This document shows positions 14,595 to 16,470 of a stretch of DNA of 16,470 nucleotides, one piece after another (within the stretch, counting starts at the first letter, position 1; each line of letters starts with the position of its first letter). Both the position numbers and the translations under genes were made by a program. The DNA is taken from contig NZ_CALHII010000144.1 in NCBI RefSeq assembly GCF_938030815.1, positions 1-16,470 of the forward strand, given 5' to 3'. Source of the stretch: an uncultured Campylobacter sp. Its GTDB lineage: Bacteria > Campylobacterota > Campylobacteria > Campylobacterales > Campylobacteraceae. The notes under the pieces were generated by a model. The model did no database searches. It saw nothing but the letters and a program-made list of their open reading frames with translations, and was not told the origin of the DNA.

Positions 14595-14659
14595 TTTAAT
14601 CCTTCAAAAAATTTTAAAAAGATATTATCAAATTTTACTTTAAACAAAGTTGATATTAA
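14595..14659 (-). promoter_or_regulatory. A/T-rich perR upstream region with palindromic GATAATATC
   Basis: The 65-base gap between dxs and perR is strongly A/T-rich. On the minus strand it contains TTGATAATATC (palindromic core GATA-A-TATC at 14621-14629), which could be a -10 element, a Fur/PerR-like autoregulatory half-site, or both. Related TTAATATCAA lies upstream near 14651-14660. AAGGATT (14599-14605) is the perR ribosome binding site. Confidence 0.35.
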
Positions 14660-16470
14660 CTAATACTTTTTATCACTTAATATTCGCTCGGTTAGAGTTT
14701 GCACGTCCAAGCCCAAGCTGCGTTCTACGTCGGTGGTCTTTCCGTGCGGCAAAAACATATCGCCGAACTCGAAGCTCACGATCCTTACGTCCGAAATTTT
14801 ATTTTCCTGCAAAAATGCGCTTAAAATTTCACCTACGCCGCCCTTTTTGGAGTTGTCGCTAAAGACGTACCAAATTTTATCTTTGCGAGCTAAATTTTGC
14901 AAAAACTCGCCGTCTAAAGGCTTTGCAAAGACTAGATCTACGACGTCTGCCTCCATCTGCCCCTCCAGCGCCGCAGCCGTTTTGTACGCTCTGCCAGCGC
15001 CGTTTCCGTAGCCGATGAGCGCTACGTGCGCGCTATCGCTGCGCTTTAAAAACACCGATTTTGCAAGCTCTACCGCAGACGCGCCGGTCTCGTCGCAATC
15101 CAAAATAAAGCTTCCGCGCGGATAGCGTATCGCCAAAACCCCCTCGTGCGCGTAGGAGTACTCGATGATCCGTTTAAAGCTCGCCTCGTCCCGCGGCGCG
15201 CACATACTGACGTTTGGGATCGCGTTTAAGAAGCTCACGTCAAAGACCCCCTCATGCGTCTCGCCGTCCTCGCCCACGATGCCCGCGCGGTCCATCGCAA
15301 GGACTAAGCTTAAGTTCATAATCGCCGCGTCGTGGACGATCTGATCGAACGCACGCTGCATGAAGGTCGAATATATCGTAACGTACGGCTTAAAACCCTC
15401 GCGCGCCATCGCAGCCATCGAGCTTAGCGCGTGAGGCTCCGCGATCGCTACGTCCCAGAAGCGGTGCGGAAATTTCTCGATCAGCTTATCCATACCCGTG
15501 CCGCTTGGCATCGCAGCGGTCACGCCCACGACGTTTTCATGCTTGGCGGCTAAATTTAAAAGCGCTTCGGCATAAATTTGCGTGGCACTTTTGGCGGCGG
15601 ATTTTTTCTTAAATTCTCCGCTTTGAATGTCGAAAGGCCCTACGCCGTGCCAGCTCTCCAAATATCCCTCGGCCTTGTCATAGCCCTTGCCTTTGATCGT
15701 TTGAGCGTGCACGACGACGGGTTTGCGCGCGCTTTTTGCCGTCTTTAGCGCCGATATGAGATCGGCTAGGTTGTGGCCGTCGACCGGGCCTATGTATTCG
15801 AGCCCGAGCTCCTCAAAATACATCCCCGGGATGATAAGCTTTAAGGAATTTTCAAAGCGCTTTGCCATATATGTCGCGCTCTGTGGAGCGTGGGAGAGCA
15901 GCTCTCTTACGTGGGATTTAAATTTTTGATATGTCTCGCCCGCCATCGCTTGGCTTAGGTATTTGCTAAAGGCGCCGATCGGCTTGCTGATGCTCATTTT
16001 ATTATCGTTTAGAATGATGATGCAGGGCAGGCGCAGATCGCCGAGCTCGTTCATCGCCTCATAAGTCATGCCGCCGCTCATAGAGCCGTCGCCGATGAGC
16101 ACCACCGGCACGCGATCTTCGTGCTTTAGGCTTATCGCTTTTGCCGCACCTACGGCTAAAGAGATCGACGTCGAGGCGTGCCCCGCCACGAAGTAGTCAA
16201 ATTTACTTTCGCTAGGTTTCGTGTAGCCGCTAATGCCGCCGAATTGCCTAAGCGAGCCGAACTCCTCCCAGCGATCCGTTAGGAGCTTGTGCGCGTAGCT
16301 TTGGTGGCTTACGTCGAAGATAAACGGATCGCTCGCGGCGTCAAATACGTAGTGCATCGCCACGATGAGCTCGACGGCGCCCATATTTGAGCTTAGATGG
16401 CCGCCGTTTTTGCTCACGACTTCGATGATGCGCGCCCTGATCTGCGTGCAAAGCTCCCGTAGCTCCTCTA
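14660..16470 (-). CDS. dxs: 1-deoxy-D-xylulose-5-phosphate synthase (5' end outside window)
   Basis: TPP-dependent enzyme that joins pyruvate and glyceraldehyde 3-phosphate, the first step of the MEP isoprenoid pathway. The frame is open to the window edge: upstream of the GTG at 16417 it continues as EELRELCTQIRARIIEVV, as in full-length DXS, so that GTG is internal. About 602 residues are present; with a family length near 615-620, some 10-15 N-terminal residues are missing. Motifs: SKNGGHLSSNMGAVEL, DVSHQSYAHKLLT, the TPP/Mg site GDGSMSGGMTYEAMN with ILNDNKMSIS, and DRAGIVGEDGETHEGVFD of the pyrimidine domain. It ends with TAG. Its product feeds the side chain of the quinone methylated by UbiE in the same gene row. 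Confidence 0.97.
   Translation of the reverse strand, partial: EELRELCTQIRARIIEVVSKNGGHLSSNMGAVELIVAMHYVFDAASDPFIFDVSHQSYAHKLLTDRWEEFGSLRQFGGISGYTKPSESKFDYFVAGHASTSISLAVGAAKAISLKHEDRVPVVLIGDGSMSGGMTYEAMNELGDLRLPCIIILNDNKMSISKPIGAFSKYLSQAMAGETYQKFKSHVRELLSHAPQSATYMAKRFENSLKLIIPGMYFEELGLEYIGPVDGHNLADLISALKTAKSARKPVVVHAQTIKGKGYDKAEGYLESWHGVGPFDIQSGEFKKKSAAKSATQIYAEALLNLAAKHENVVGVTAAMPSGTGMDKLIEKFPHRFWDVAIAEPHALSSMAAMAREGFKPYVTIYSTFMQRAFDQIVHDAAIMNLSLVLAMDRAGIVGEDGETHEGVFDVSFLNAIPNVSMCAPRDEASFKRIIEYSYAHEGVLAIRYPRGSFILDCDETGASAVELAKSVFLKRSDSAHVALIGYGNGAGRAYKTAAALEGQMEADVVDLVFAKPLDGEFLQNLARKDKIWYVFSDNSKKGGVGEILSAFLQENKISDVRIVSFEFGDMFLPHGKTTDVERSLGLDVQTLTERILSDKKY

Noticed and set aside
16415..16417. 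GTG as the start of dxs
   Set aside because: The frame continues upstream to the window edge with typical DXS sequence, so this Val is internal and the gene is cut by the window.

Overview
The window looks like a chromosomal segment of a Campylobacter-type epsilonproteobacterium (Campylobacterota). The signs are the very frequent AAATTT/TAAATTTAA words, a PerR of 136 residues with the ATPQRLC and SISLATVYKNLNTL segments known from Campylobacter, and the CstA, UbiE, XseA, SerC and DXS gene set. The coding DNA is much richer in G+C than C. jejuni, so one of the higher-G+C, often oral, species (the C. gracilis/showae/rectus/curvus group) is more likely. The species call is inference. No tRNA, rRNA, CRISPR, insertion sequence or phage gene was seen.

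Left part (1-2496, minus strand): cstA and the small ybdD/yjiX-type gene overlap by 14 nt and form a peptide/pyruvate uptake unit. The cstA leader carries two inverted repeats that cannot both fold.

Middle left (2497-7316, plus strand): a 368-bp divergent intergenic region with a possible Fur-like site leads into six tightly packed genes. These are a 62-codon orphan ORF with an excellent ribosome binding site, a FecCD-type permease, its ABC ATPase, a periplasmic binding protein, a HemN/HutW/ChuW-like radical SAM protein and a flavodoxin-fold protein. Almost every junction is an ATGA overlap. The order (uptake system, radical SAM enzyme, flavodoxin last) matches the anaerobic heme uptake and degradation operon known from Fusobacterium nucleatum (hmu genes, HmuW/HmuF). 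I infer that this cassette imports heme and opens the porphyrin ring without oxygen to free iron. The set ends in a GC-rich hairpin.

Middle (7317-9732): a poorly conserved, gene-poor stretch. It holds a 664-bp gene-free region with a degenerate direct repeat, one unrecognised 228-residue protein, a doubtful small ORF carrying a duplicated segment, and a small exported DUF333 protein.

Right part (9733-16470, minus strand): a compact row reading dxs (5' end outside the window), perR, a CHAD-domain protein, ubiE/menG, xseA and serC. The last four are separated by only -8 to +10 nt and are probably co-transcribed; perR has a short A/T-rich upstream region that could hold its own promoter. The row combines isoprenoid precursor synthesis, menaquinone methylation, peroxide-responsive regulation, DNA repair and serine/PLP biosynthesis.
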